The notes under the pieces are model-generated. The model was not told the DNA's origin, did not search any database, and saw nothing but the letters and a program-made list of their open reading frames with translations. A DNA stretch of 64,000 nt from Alphaproteobacteria bacterium (GTDB lineage: Bacteria; Pseudomonadota; Alphaproteobacteria; UBA2966), in NCBI GenBank assembly GCA_021296255.1, contig JAGWAU010000010.1:2880-66879 (forward strand), read 5' to 3'. Within the stretch, counting starts at the first letter, position 1. Each line of letters opens with the position of its first letter. The position numbers and the translations under genes are program-made. Below are positions 55,349 to 64,000 of this stretch, piece by piece.

Positions 55349-56266
55349 TCACTCCGCGGTGGCGGCCGATTGCGCCGCGACGACGTTGTCGTAATGGTGT
55401 TCGAAGTAGTACTCGGCGATCTCGCGCCCCGTCGTCACCCAGACGTCGTCGTGACTGGTGACGTATTCGAGCGCCTCGGCGAACGGCCCGACACGGTGCG
55501 GCTGGCCGACAAGGAACGGATGCAGCGGAATACACATGACGGTGCCATTCTCCGCCCCTTCCTCGTAGAGCTGATCGAACTGCCGCTTGATCACCTCGGT
55601 GTACTGACGCGGCGGGCTTGAGTTGATCTGGTGGTAGACCACGATATCGTTCATCTCCAGCGAATAGGGAATACTGATCAGCCGGCCTCTCTTGACCTTG
55701 ACGGGCTGCGGCTGGTCGTCGTGGAAGAGGTCGCACGTGTAGAGGACTTCGTACTCGGCCAGCAGGTCGAGCGTCTGCTCGGTATTGCTCAGCGCTGGTG
55801 ACAGCCAGCCGGCCAGCTTCTGGCCGGACGCCTTCTTGATGGTCTCGATCACGTCCTCGATGAGTTCACGGTGCTGCGCCTCGCTCATGCCGTACTGGTA
55901 GCGGGTGTTGTAGACGCCGTGGGAGAACAGTTCCCAGTCGCGCTCGACGCAGGCCTCGATGATCTCGGGATGATGGTCGCAAACGGCCACGTTGAGGGAT
56001 ACGCTGCCGCGCACGCCGTAGCGGTCCATCGCCTCCATCATGCGCCATACGCCCGCCCGGTTTCCGTAATCGCGGTGGGAGTAGAAGACGACGTCCGGCG
56101 CCGGCCTCGACATGTCCTGACGCGTCGGATTGGGCGGTGGATAGGTTTCGTAGAACTCGATATTGGGCGCGACCCAGAAGGCGACGCGGGCGCCGTTCGG
56201 CCAAGTGATCTTCGGCCGGTTGTTGTACGGCGAATACTCGTAGATGCCGGGATCGCTGAGCGTCAC
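55349..56266 (-). CDS. Polysaccharide deacetylase/allantoinase-type hydrolase (copy 2)
   Basis: A 305-residue paralogue of the adjacent gene. SHRDYGNRAGVWRMMEAMDR, ELFSHGVYNTR and GWLSPALSNTEQT align with the copy-1 motifs, and PLHPFLVGQPHR ends the domain. The start is GTG at 56266 with GGGAGGAG upstream. It follows isochorismatase copy 2 by ten bp. No signal peptide is present. Confidence 0.85.
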   Translation of the reverse strand: MTLSDPGIYEYSPYNNRPKITWPNGARVAFWVAPNIEFYETYPPPNPTRQDMSRPAPDVVFYSHRDYGNRAGVWRMMEAMDRYGVRGSVSLNVAVCDHHPEIIEACVERDWELFSHGVYNTRYQYGMSEAQHRELIEDVIETIKKASGQKLAGWLSPALSNTEQTLDLLAEYEVLYTCDLFHDDQPQPVKVKRGRLISIPYSLEMNDIVVYHQINSSPPRQYTEVIKRQFDQLYEEGAENGTVMCIPLHPFLVGQPHRVGPFAEALEYVTSHDDVWVTTGREIAEYYFEHHYDNVVAAQSAATAE

Positions 56267-56276
56267 GGTCTCCTCC

Positions 56277-56951
56277 CTAGTCGTTCGCTGGAACGTATTC
56301 GTTGAGATGGTCGATCACCTCCCGGGCAGGTATCACGTCAGCATACTTTGCCGCCATATCGTAGAGGTTGGCGAAATGCGGGCTCTCGTGCCGGTCCGAG
56401 GTGCATTCCTCGGGAACCACGGTGCGATAGCCGCTCTGCAGACTGTCCACCACGGTCGCGCGCACGCAGCCGGAGGTCGACCCGCCGGTAACGATCATGG
56501 TGTCGGTCCGGTACCACACGCAGAGTGACGGCAAGTGCGTCTGGAAGAACGCCGACGCACCCCGTTTGTTGAAGACGATATCGTTGTCGCGGTCGACATG
56601 GCAGCGATCGTCGAGCTCCGCCTTGCGCGAGCCGACCTTAATGTTCTGCAAGGCATCGTCGTGCTGGTTCCGGGTCCCCCAGACGCCGCAGTCGTCGGCG
56701 TTCTCCATGTAGGCCACGTAGGTCCACACGACGGGCAGGCTCTTCGACCGGGCGATGTCGGAGATCTCGTTGATGTAGTCGATCTGCTTCGGGTGCGTCG
56801 AATAGGCGGACGTGTAGTCGTCCTCCAGCGTGAAGGACTTCTGAACGTCGACATTGACGACCATCGGCCGCCTGCCGAAACCGAAACGCGGCTTCGGGTT
56901 GGCCTTGAGCTCCTCCCACATCTGACGAGCGGTCTTGTCCGAGAGTTCCAT
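56277..56951 (-). CDS. Isochorismatase-family cysteine hydrolase (copy 2)
   Basis: A 224-residue protein strongly similar to copy 1, from MELSDKTARQMWEELK through GASAFFQTHLPSLCVWY to TGGSTSGCVRATVVDS. The triad is D35-K129-C162. The ATG at 56951 has GGAAGGGG upstream. It heads the four-gene block and is divergent from the PEP-mutase-type gene at 57079. Confidence 0.88.
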   Translation of the reverse strand: MELSDKTARQMWEELKANPKPRFGFGRRPMVVNVDVQKSFTLEDDYTSAYSTHPKQIDYINEISDIARSKSLPVVWTYVAYMENADDCGVWGTRNQHDDALQNIKVGSRKAELDDRCHVDRDNDIVFNKRGASAFFQTHLPSLCVWYRTDTMIVTGGSTSGCVRATVVDSLQSGYRTVVPEECTSDRHESPHFANLYDMAAKYADVIPAREVIDHLNEYVPAND

Positions 56952-57078
56952 GGTCGCCCCTTCCTGTTCGTACCGCACGTCGCGATCACGTTGCGCCTTG
57001 CGGTAACGTTACCGGGGCCAGACGGGGGTGGTAAAGTCGCTCCACGTTACCGGAACACGCTTTCAGGAGCCCTAGACC

Positions 57079-57969
57079 GTGACAGACAGCGCTACTGCGG
57101 CCTTCCGCCGGTTGCTGGCCGGACCCGACGTCATCATGGCGCCGGGCGCGCCGGACCCTTTTTACGCCAGACTCGTTGCCCGCACAGGGTTTCCGGCCGT
57201 CTACATGACTGGCGCGGGCACGACGGCCGTACGCCTCGGCATGCCGGATATCGGCCTCCTAACGATGACGGAAATGGTTGACAACGCGGCACGCATCGTG
57301 GATGCCTCGGGACTGCCCGTCATCGCCGATTGCGACAACGGCTACGGCGGACCGCTGAACGTCAGACGCGCGATTCAAAGCTATGAGCGGGCCGGGGTCG
57401 CCGCCGTTCACATGGAAGACCAGATCATTCCGAAGCGTTGCGGCCACTTCAGTGGAAAGCAGCTCGTTTCGGCGGAAGAGATGGTGACCAAGATCAAGGC
57501 GGCGGTCGACGCGAAGGCGGATTCCGATTTCGTCGTCATCGCCCGCACTGACGCCATCGCGGTGGAGGGGTTTGATGCGGCGATGGACCGCGCCGCCATG
57601 TATGAAGAGGCTGGCGCCGACATGCTCTTCGTCGAAGCACCGACGGACACCCGGCAACTGGCGAAGATAGGGAGCAACTTCAGCGTTCCGCACGTCGCCA
57701 ACCTGGCGTCGAGCCGCAGGACACCGCTGCTGCCCGCCGAGGAGCTTGGGGAGCTCGGGTTCAAGCTCGTGATCTATCCCGGCTTGCTCCTGCTTTCGAC
57801 GATCCGAGCGGCACTGAGTTGCCTCGATCATCTCAAGGAGAAGCGGACCTGGGCCGGCATGGAGGCGGACCTGCCCACCTTCGACGAGATGCTCACCCTC
57901 ATGGGGATGGAGGAGGTGGAATCACTCGAGGAACGTTATGCGCTCCCCGAACAAGGAGGAACGCGATGA
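57079..57969 (+). CDS. Isocitrate lyase/PEP mutase family protein (copy 2)
   Basis: A 296-residue TIM-barrel lyase or mutase. DCDNGYGGPLNVRRAI is the metal site and IIPKRCGHFSGK the catalytic loop with Cys. The start is GTG at 57079 after AGGAG. It overlaps the following LLM gene by four bases (ATGA), so the two work in one transcript. A C-C lyase at the end of a ring-opening pathway is plausible. Confidence 0.88.
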   Translation: MTDSATAAFRRLLAGPDVIMAPGAPDPFYARLVARTGFPAVYMTGAGTTAVRLGMPDIGLLTMTEMVDNAARIVDASGLPVIADCDNGYGGPLNVRRAIQSYERAGVAAVHMEDQIIPKRCGHFSGKQLVSAEEMVTKIKAAVDAKADSDFVVIARTDAIAVEGFDAAMDRAAMYEEAGADMLFVEAPTDTRQLAKIGSNFSVPHVANLASSRRTPLLPAEELGELGFKLVIYPGLLLLSTIRAALSCLDHLKEKRTWAGMEADLPTFDEMLTLMGMEEVESLEERYALPEQGGTR

Positions 57970-58967
57970 AAGTCGGCGTCTTCCTGGGCAGCCAGCACCC
58001 GCCCGAGGCGGACATCCGTCGGGAGTTCGAGCACATGGTCGAACAGACGCGCGCCATCCGCGACGCCGGTTTCGATTCGCTGTGGCTGGGACAGCACTAC
58101 CTCACCTATCCCAACCAGTTCCTGCAGACCACGCCCCTGCTCGCCCGCCTGGCGGCGGAGACCGGCGATATGGCCGTCGGCACCAACATGATCTTGCTGC
58201 CGCTGCACAACGTCGTCGATATCGCCGAACAGTATGCGACGATGGATGTCATCTCGGGGGGGCGCCTGATCCTGGGTGTCGGGCTCGGGTACCGCGACAT
58301 CGAATTCCAGGGGCTCGCTGCCGACCGCGAGACGCGGGTGCCGCGGTTCGAGGAGCAGATCACCGCCCTGAAGCTGCTCTGGGAAGAGGACGACGCCACT
58401 TTCGAGGGCGAGCACGTCACGTTCAAAAACCTCTCGATCCGCCCGAAGCCGCTGCAGAAGCCCAGGCCGGAGATCTGGATCGGCGCCACCGCGGATCCCG
58501 CCATCAAGCGTGCCGCGCGGATGGGCGACGCCTGGGCCGGGACCTCGGTCACGACGTTCGGCGAGATCAAGCGGCAGTTGCCCATCTACCGTCAGGCCCG
58601 CGAGGAGGCCGGCCTGCCGCCGCCCCAAGACATCGCCCGCAACGTCGAGGTCTTCGTCGCCGAGACTCGCGAGAAGGCCTGGGAAGAAGGCGGACAGTAC
58701 ATCGCCAGAAAATTCGAGACCTACTTTTCCTGGGGCATGGACAAGAACATCGGCGACGACGGGAACGCGGAGATGTCCCTCGAAGACCTTGCGGAAGACA
58801 GGTTCATCGTCGGCGATCCCGAGGACTGCATCCGCGGCTGCCTCGAACATCGGGATGCGGGCATCACCCATCTGCAGATCCGCCTCAACTTCCCCGGCAT
58901 CCCCAACGAGTCGGCGATCACGGCGATCGAGTTGTTCGGCAAGGAAGTCCTGCCGCACCTGAGATAG
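57966..58967 (+). CDS. LLM-class flavin-dependent oxidoreductase
   Basis: A 333-residue luciferase-like protein of a different subgroup from the F420-type copies. MKVGVFLGSQHPPEADIRRE, LWLGQHYLTYPNQFLQ and GVGLGYRDIEFQGL resemble alkane/pyrimidine-type monooxygenases (LadA/RutA-like). The ATG at 57966 overlaps the upstream stop and has AAGGAGG before it. FMNH2 or F420H2 could be the cofactor. Confidence 0.87.
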   Translation: MKVGVFLGSQHPPEADIRREFEHMVEQTRAIRDAGFDSLWLGQHYLTYPNQFLQTTPLLARLAAETGDMAVGTNMILLPLHNVVDIAEQYATMDVISGGRLILGVGLGYRDIEFQGLAADRETRVPRFEEQITALKLLWEEDDATFEGEHVTFKNLSIRPKPLQKPRPEIWIGATADPAIKRAARMGDAWAGTSVTTFGEIKRQLPIYRQAREEAGLPPPQDIARNVEVFVAETREKAWEEGGQYIARKFETYFSWGMDKNIGDDGNAEMSLEDLAEDRFIVGDPEDCIRGCLEHRDAGITHLQIRLNFPGIPNESAITAIELFGKEVLPHLR

Positions 58968-58973
58968 GAGACT

Positions 58974-59027
58974 CTCACCCGGCCCGGGATGTCGCCCTTT
59001 GGGCACCCGGGATAGAGCCAGGGTGAG
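58974..59027. repeat. REP-like hairpin between convergent genes
   Basis: CTCACCC (58974-58980) pairs with GGGTGAG (59021-59027), and inside this CCCGGG occurs on both arms. The sequence resembles dispersed extragenic palindromes found between genes in many proteobacteria. It lies exactly between two convergent stops and could end transcription from both sides. Confidence 0.55.
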
Positions 59028-59036
59028 GGCGCGCAC

Positions 59037-59798
59037 CTATCCCAGCCACTCCTTCCCAGCCTTGAGCATGGCGTGGATCATGTCCGGATACGGGTCGAGG
59101 GGCTTGGGATAGGCCTTGCGGCTGTGCGTGAGTTTGAGGTCGAGGACCGACTCGACGAGCTTGTAGGTGAGCGGACCCGGATTGACGACGGGGATCGGCA
59201 AGGTCTCGGCCAGATACTCGGCCGCCTGATGCATGGTCGTCGAACCCAGGCAAACTACGTCGGCGCCCGCCGCCATCGCCTCCTCGCAAGCGGCCCTCAT
59301 CTTCGGAAAGACCGTGTCCTCCTTGCCGTCGAGCAGGCTAGCGTAGTCCGGCGGCACGTCGAAGTTCACCACCGCGGCGCAGAAGTCCTCCAGCCCGAGC
59401 GCGCGGATCATCTTGGTGGTTCGCGCGACGGCGTAGTCCCACTGACAGATGATGGAGAACTTGTTGCCGAGCGTCAGGCAGAACAGCATCGCTGCCTTCC
59501 CCGGCGCGATGACCGGAATATCGAGCACCGACCTGAGGGCATCGAGACCCGAATCGCTCATGGTATCGATGCAAACGGCGTCGTAGCCCTCGTCCTGCGC
59601 GCTCATCCCGGCCTCGAAGATCGCCATGTCCATGAGCACGAAATCGTGGGGACTCATGTAGCTCTTCGGGCCCGCCGTGACACCGCGGAAGTCGAATTCG
59701 ACCTCCGGGCCCAGACGGACATGGTCGAGTTGGGCGCGCCGATTGGCGATGCCGCTTTCGTCGAGCGCAAACGGCACCAGAACCAAAGCCTTGGCCAT
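59037..59798 (-). CDS. Asp/Glu racemase-family-like protein (copy 1) without the usual cysteines
   Basis: A 253-residue protein with the two-lobed Asp/Glu/hydantoin-racemase fold signature (DSGLDALRSVLDIPVIAPG; GADVVCLGSTTM; VVNPGPLTYKL). At the two places where racemases have catalytic Cys, T79 and S186 stand, and a Cys is found three residues earlier in each lobe (C76, C183). The ATG at 59798 has GGAAAGGAG upstream. It forms a pair with the gene at 59841. Maleate isomerase and arylmalonate decarboxylase share the fold, so the reaction is open. Confidence 0.8.
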   Translation of the reverse strand: MAKALVLVPFALDESGIANRRAQLDHVRLGPEVEFDFRGVTAGPKSYMSPHDFVLMDMAIFEAGMSAQDEGYDAVCIDTMSDSGLDALRSVLDIPVIAPGKAAMLFCLTLGNKFSIICQWDYAVARTTKMIRALGLEDFCAAVVNFDVPPDYASLLDGKEDTVFPKMRAACEEAMAAGADVVCLGSTTMHQAAEYLAETLPIPVVNPGPLTYKLVESVLDLKLTHSRKAYPKPLDPYPDMIHAMLKAGKEWLG

Positions 59799-59840
59799 GG
59801 CTTTTCTCCTTTCCCGGAAGGCCGGCCCCGGAGGACGGTC

Positions 59841-60620
59841 CTATGGGTTCTTCTGTACCTCGACCGCGCCGTCCAGCATGGCGCGAAGCGTCTCGTCGAC
59901 CCGCACGATAGGCGGCTTATAGTACTGACGGCTATGCGAGAGACCCAACCCGAGCACGGCTTCGGCAAGCTTGTAGGACACCGGACCCGGATTGATGATC
60001 GGCACGGGTATCTTGCCGGATAGATGCACGTGAGCCTGGTGCATCGAGGTCGATCCGAGACAGATGACGTCGGCGCCACGGTCGTTGATCAGAGCCCAGC
60101 AGCCCTCCTCAAGCTGCCCGAAGGTCTCCTCCTCCTTGCCGCTGAGCAGGTTCCGGTTGTCCACACCCGCGTCGATGCTGTGCACGCCCACGAACTTGTG
60201 GCCGATACCAAGCTCTTCCAGAGTCTTTTTGTAGAGCCCCGACCAGCGGTCCCACATCGCCAACACGCCGAACTTGTCCCCGAGCAGCATGGCCAGCAGG
60301 AACGACGCCCGCCCCGGACCGATGACGGGAATATCGAGAATGGTCCGCAGCGCGGCAACGCCGGAGTCGCTGACGGTGTCGATGCACACCACGTCGTAAC
60401 CATCCTCCTGGGCGCTGAGGCCCGCTTCGAGAATGACGATGTCGCCGATGCTCCAGTCATAGGGGCTCACCAGGTTGCCGCCCGCCGCGCGGACCGGCCG
60501 GTAGTCGAATTCGATGTCGGGGCCGAAATCGAGCGAGGCGTGCTGCTGCTGCCGGAACCCGAGCTGTTCCTCCGTCATCGGGAACGGAACAATGACCAAG
60601 ACTCTCTTCTTTCTCGCCAC
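59841..60620 (-). CDS. Asp/Glu racemase-family-like protein (copy 2) without the usual cysteines
   Basis: A 259-residue paralogue of the adjacent gene. VVCIDTVSDSGVAALRTILD and GADVICLGSTSMHQA show the same Thr/Ser substitution and the same upstream shift of Cys in both lobes. The GTG at 60620 is chosen for the AGGGAGG before it; an ATG at 60641 lies seven codons further upstream. It is first in the two-gene unit and divergent from the FAD oxidoreductase at 60811. Confidence 0.8.
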   Translation of the reverse strand: MARKKRVLVIVPFPMTEEQLGFRQQQHASLDFGPDIEFDYRPVRAAGGNLVSPYDWSIGDIVILEAGLSAQEDGYDVVCIDTVSDSGVAALRTILDIPVIGPGRASFLLAMLLGDKFGVLAMWDRWSGLYKKTLEELGIGHKFVGVHSIDAGVDNRNLLSGKEEETFGQLEEGCWALINDRGADVICLGSTSMHQAHVHLSGKIPVPIINPGPVSYKLAEAVLGLGLSHSRQYYKPPIVRVDETLRAMLDGAVEVQKNP

Positions 60621-60810
60621 GGGGACCTCCCTGTCCTGCATCGCCACGCGTATAGCGCGTGGCGCCAGCACGGAATTACAGGGTACCCGGCCAAGGGAGT
60701 CAACGCGGCCACCATATCGGAGTCGGCCGGTGACTGGTTGGGTGGGAAACGTGCGCGTTATAGTGATCCTGGAATTCGACGTGCGACCAGCCGATGGAAA
60801 GGACACAGCG

Positions 60811-62208
60811 ATGGGAATCATCAGATCCGGTGACCGGTTGTTCGACATCTCCGTTCCCGTCGCCGTGATCGGAGCCGGCGCCTGCGGCTGCAGCGCGGCG
60901 CTGGCCGCGAACGAGCGCGGCGCCGGCGTTCTGATGATCGAGCGCGACGATCCGCCGGCGGGCAGCACTTCCCTGTCCGGCGGACAGATTCCCGCCTCCG
61001 GCACCAGACTCCAGAAGGCGGCGGGCATCGACGACACGCCGGAGGATTTCGCCGAGGAGATCCTCGAGAAGGCGCGGCATCAAACCGACGCCGAGATGGC
61101 GCTCGCCGTCTCCCGTGGCTCCACCGTGACCGTGGATTGGCTCGTCGACACCTACGGCGCGCCGCTGGAAGTCTTGACCGATTTCTTCTACCCCGGCCAC
61201 AAGAAGCACCGCATGCACGGCACGCCCAACCGAGATGGCGCCGAATTGCTGGCCTGCCTCCTCGAGGCGGTCTCGCGCGAAGGGATCGATATGCTGACGG
61301 CTGCGGTGGCCACCGACCTCTACGCCGACGAGGACGGCAAGGTCACGGGCGTGCGCATCCGGCGCCCGGACGGGAGCCGGGAGGACGTCGGTTGCGGTGC
61401 CCTGGTCTTGGCCTGTAACGGCTTCGGCGGTAATCCTGAGATGGTCAGGGAGTACATCCCGGAGATCGCCGATGCTCTCTACTTCGGTCACGCGGGCAAC
61501 AAGGGAGACGCGGTGAAGTGGGGTTTGGAGCTCGGTGCCGACATCGCCGACATGGGCAGCTACCAGGGCCACGGCGCCGTCGCGACGCCTCATAACACGC
61601 ACATCGGCTGGCCCTCGATCACCGAGGGCGGGATCATGGTCAACACGGATGGTAAGCGCTTCAGCCACGAGAACCGGGGCTATTCCGAACAAGCCATCGA
61701 GGTCATCCGCCAGCCCGGCAACTTCGCCTGGACGATCTTCAACGAGACCGCCCACAACGTCGCCATGCAGTTCAACCACCAGCGGGAGTCGGTGGAGGCC
61801 GGCGCGGTCCGCGTGGCGGAAACCCTCGACCAACTGGTAGAGATCACCGAGCTGCCCGAAGATGCGCTGGCCGAGACCATCGCCGAGGTCAACGATATCC
61901 TGGCGGGAAGGAAGACCGACCCCTTCGGCCGGGACTTCGGCGGCAAGGCGCCGTTGGAACCTCCGTACTACACGGTCAAGGTGACCGGAGCTCTCTTCCA
62001 CACCCAGGGCGGCCTGGCCATCGACCCCGAAGCACGGGTCCTGCGCAGGGGCACCAGGCAGCCGCTGCCCAATCTGTTCGCAGGGGGCGGCGCCGCACGC
62101 GGCCTCACCGGCCCGTCTTGCTGGGGCTACACCTCCGGTGCCGGCCTGATGACCGCGACCACGCTCGGCCGACTCGGCGGCGAAGGCGCCGCCGCGATCG
62201 TCTCCTGA
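60811..62208 (+). CDS. FAD-dependent oxidoreductase (fumarate-reductase/ketosteroid-dehydrogenase type, copy 1)
   Basis: A 465-residue FAD-binding-2 family flavoprotein. VAVIGAGACGCSAALAANER is the FAD site; SLSGGQIPASGTR follows it; HTQGGLAIDPEARV and GPSCWGYTSGAGLMTATTLG near the C terminus close the FAD site. It has no signal peptide, unlike periplasmic fumarate reductases. The ATG at 60811 has GGAAAGGA upstream. It probably oxidises or reduces a C=C bond of a pathway acid. Confidence 0.88.
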   Translation: MGIIRSGDRLFDISVPVAVIGAGACGCSAALAANERGAGVLMIERDDPPAGSTSLSGGQIPASGTRLQKAAGIDDTPEDFAEEILEKARHQTDAEMALAVSRGSTVTVDWLVDTYGAPLEVLTDFFYPGHKKHRMHGTPNRDGAELLACLLEAVSREGIDMLTAAVATDLYADEDGKVTGVRIRRPDGSREDVGCGALVLACNGFGGNPEMVREYIPEIADALYFGHAGNKGDAVKWGLELGADIADMGSYQGHGAVATPHNTHIGWPSITEGGIMVNTDGKRFSHENRGYSEQAIEVIRQPGNFAWTIFNETAHNVAMQFNHQRESVEAGAVRVAETLDQLVEITELPEDALAETIAEVNDILAGRKTDPFGRDFGGKAPLEPPYYTVKVTGALFHTQGGLAIDPEARVLRRGTRQPLPNLFAGGGAARGLTGPSCWGYTSGAGLMTATTLGRLGGEGAAAIVS

Positions 62209-62221
62209 CCCGGAGACCGCC

Positions 62222-63598
62222 ATGAGCTGGGACCTCGAAACGGACGTCGCCGTCGTCGGCGGTGGCGGCGCCGGCCTCATGGCAGCCTCTACCGCGGCGT
62301 CAGTGGACGACGGTGTCGACGTGATCCTGCTCGAAAAGGATTCCGACGACCCCTGCACGTCCGTCATCACCAGCAGTTTCATTCCGGCGGCGGGCACCCG
62401 GCTGCAGCGAGCCGCCGGCATCGAGGACTCACCGGAGGTCATGGCCGGCGATATCCTCAGAAAGAACGGCCACAAGAGTGATCAAGATGTGACGCTGGCG
62501 TTATGCCGCCGCTCCGCCGAGATGATCCACTGGTTCATCGACGGACTCGGTGTCGACCTCGAGTTCGCGCCCGAGGTCGCGTGGTTCGGACATACCAACA
62601 AGCGAATGCACAGCCATCCGACGCGCATCGGCGTGCCCATCGTCGACCGCATGCGCGAATACTTCACGTCGCTCGACAACGCCACCTATCACGATAAGAC
62701 ACCCGGAACGGGGTTGGTCGTTGATGACGCGGGTACGATCCTGGGCGTCACGGCGGAACGAAGCGGCACCGGGATTCGGATCGCGGCCAGGAAGGTCGTG
62801 CTCACCACCGGCGGGTTCAATGCCAACCGAGAGATGCTGGCCCAATACATCCCCGATATGGCCGACGCCCCCAACATCGGCTCGAAGTCCAATACAGGCG
62901 AAGGCATCCTCTGGGGCATGGAAGCCGGGGCCGCGACGGATCGGATGACGGGTTATCAGGGCCGCGACTGTATCTTCGAGGACGGCACCCGCCTGACACC
63001 CGGCGTCATCAATGAGGGCGGCATCGCCGTCAACAAGACGGGGCGGAGGTTCGTCAACGAGGAGCAGGACTACTCGCAACTCGCCGCCGTCTATCGAGGT
63101 CAGCCGGACGGCTTCGCGGTCTTTATCTGGGACGAGCGCATCCAGCGCATGACGGAGAACATGCACGTCATGAAGGAGTCCATGCGCAAGGGCGGTATCG
63201 AGGTCTGCGACAGCGTCGCGAAGATTGCCGGACGGTTCGACCTGCCGACCGAGGTTCTCGAAGCCACCGTCGAGTCCTACAACGATGGCGTGCGGGCGGG
63301 TCGGGACGCCTGGGACAGAAGGAAGCTCGCGGAACCCCTTTCCCCTCCCTACTATGCCTCACGCGTGACGGGCGCCATGGGACATACCCAAGGGGGGCTC
63401 AAAGTGGATACATCGTGCCGCGTCCTGCGCCCGGACGGATCGACGGTTCCCAACCTGTACGCCGGCGGCAACACGATGGTCGGCCTTTCCGGCGACACCG
63501 CCGGCGGCTATACGTCGGGAAACGGCCTGCTGGTCGCCTATACGTCGGGCATGATCATCGGCCGGGACGCCGTGGCGGCCATCAAGGCCGGTTTCTGA
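62222..63598 (+). CDS. FAD-dependent oxidoreductase (copy 2)
   Basis: A 458-residue paralogue of the preceding gene, 13 bp downstream. VAVVGGGGAGLMAASTAASV is the FAD site; SSFIPAAGTRLQRAAGIED matches copy 1; HTQGGLKVDTSCRV and GDTAGGYTSGNGLLVA end the protein. The two may form one enzyme or act on successive intermediates. Confidence 0.88.
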   Translation: MSWDLETDVAVVGGGGAGLMAASTAASVDDGVDVILLEKDSDDPCTSVITSSFIPAAGTRLQRAAGIEDSPEVMAGDILRKNGHKSDQDVTLALCRRSAEMIHWFIDGLGVDLEFAPEVAWFGHTNKRMHSHPTRIGVPIVDRMREYFTSLDNATYHDKTPGTGLVVDDAGTILGVTAERSGTGIRIAARKVVLTTGGFNANREMLAQYIPDMADAPNIGSKSNTGEGILWGMEAGAATDRMTGYQGRDCIFEDGTRLTPGVINEGGIAVNKTGRRFVNEEQDYSQLAAVYRGQPDGFAVFIWDERIQRMTENMHVMKESMRKGGIEVCDSVAKIAGRFDLPTEVLEATVESYNDGVRAGRDAWDRRKLAEPLSPPYYASRVTGAMGHTQGGLKVDTSCRVLRPDGSTVPNLYAGGNTMVGLSGDTAGGYTSGNGLLVAYTSGMIIGRDAVAAIKAGF

Positions 63599-63612
63599 GA
63601 AAGGTAGCTGAA

Positions 63613-64000
63613 ATGGCGGAACGCAAGCGGAACGTCGGAATCGTCGTCTTCGATCAGGTGGAGGTCCTCGACTTCGCAGGACCCTACGAAGTGTTCTCCG
63701 TGACCGGCGAAGTCATCGACCCGGACTCCTTCGATGTCTACATGGTCGCCGAGTCTGCGGACCCCGTCACCGGTCGCAACGGATTCACGGTGATTCCGCA
63801 CTACACGTTCGCCGATTGCCCCAAGCCCGACGTTTTGATCGTTCCAGGCGGACCCGGAACCCGGGTGGAAGAGAAAAGGCCGGAGATGCTCGACTGGGTG
63901 TCCGAGAAAGCCGGGCCCGCCGAACTGGTGCTGTCCGTCTGCACGGGCGCACGGATTCTCGCCAAGGCTGGCCTTCTCGACGGGCTCGAGGCCACGACCC
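63613..64000 (+). CDS. DJ-1/PfpI family protein, N-terminal part
   Basis: The first 129 codons of a DJ-1/PfpI protein that runs off the window. VGIVVFDQVEVLDFAGPYEVF at residues 8-28 holds the conserved Glu (E26), PDVLIVPGGPG follows, and the nucleophile elbow is VLSVCTGARILAKAG with C110. The motif set is closest to isonitrile hydratase and GlxA-type N domains. It lies 14 bp after the FAD gene and belongs to the same operon. Confidence 0.85.
   Translation, partial: MAERKRNVGIVVFDQVEVLDFAGPYEVFSVTGEVIDPDSFDVYMVAESADPVTGRNGFTVIPHYTFADCPKPDVLIVPGGPGTRVEEKRPEMLDWVSEKAGPAELVLSVCTGARILAKAGLLDGLEATT

Overview
The window is a high-GC, densely packed bacterial chromosome segment. Gene style points to an alphaproteobacterium, probably of Rhodospirillales type. 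The evidence is a HemB with the Asp/His-rich [10 protein letters not shown] metal site, many GTG and TTG starts with strong GGAGG ribosome sites, and catabolic genes typical of soil or marine alphaproteobacteria. This assignment is inference from gene content, not a phylogeny. No rRNA, tRNA or CRISPR array was seen.

Region 1 (1-16 kb) is catabolic. It holds the start of a TRAP substrate-binding protein, an ATP-dependent hydantoinase/oxoprolinase pair (hyuA-hyuB), and a minus-strand operon (carboxyltransferase, FAH-type hydratase, three MaoC-type hotdog proteins, alpha/beta hydrolase). A biotin carrier gene is divergent from that operon. Then come two Rieske oxygenase alpha subunits, a PEP-mutase/isocitrate-lyase-type enzyme and two tandem TauE/SafE exporters.

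Region 2 (16.2-28 kb) looks like a decayed mobile island. A tyrosine-recombinase remnant lies next to a 92-bp repeat at 16382. A second 92-bp copy, inverted, lies at 25184 and cuts off a small secreted protein. A 35-bp relic lies at 27943. Between the two long copies are a porin remnant and a + strand cargo: sulfatase, amidohydrolase, Tm-1/UPF0261 protein, PEP-hydrolase-type TIM barrel and flotillin. A frameshifted desaturase, a class II aldolase and a divergent LysR regulator follow.

Region 3 (28-42 kb) has an MFS transporter, a fused isobutyryl-CoA mutase (IcmF) split by a frameshift, HemB, a DadA-like oxidase, an AdoMet-decarboxylase-like protein with an altered processing site, a cupin, a third Rieske oxygenase, a zinc alcohol dehydrogenase, a CoA-transferase and a 3-hydroxyisobutyrate-dehydrogenase-like reductase.

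Region 4 (42-53.6 kb) is a complete coenzyme F420 locus: npdG, cofE, cofD, cofC and fbiC as one overlapping minus-strand operon. Three LLM-class oxidoreductases and a PPOX-type protein that probably use F420 are nearby, with LOG, Nudix and gamma-glutamylcyclotransferase genes among them.

Region 5 (53.7-64 kb) is a second catabolic cluster in which most activities come in paralogous pairs: two isochorismatase-type amidases, two polysaccharide-deacetylase/allantoinase-type hydrolases, two Asp/Glu-racemase-like proteins whose cysteines are displaced, and two FAD oxidoreductases. It also has a PEP-mutase-type lyase, an LLM oxidoreductase and a DJ-1/PfpI protein that runs off the window. With the hydantoinase genes, the content suggests opening and processing of cyclic amides, imides or ureides, but the substrate cannot be read from sequence.
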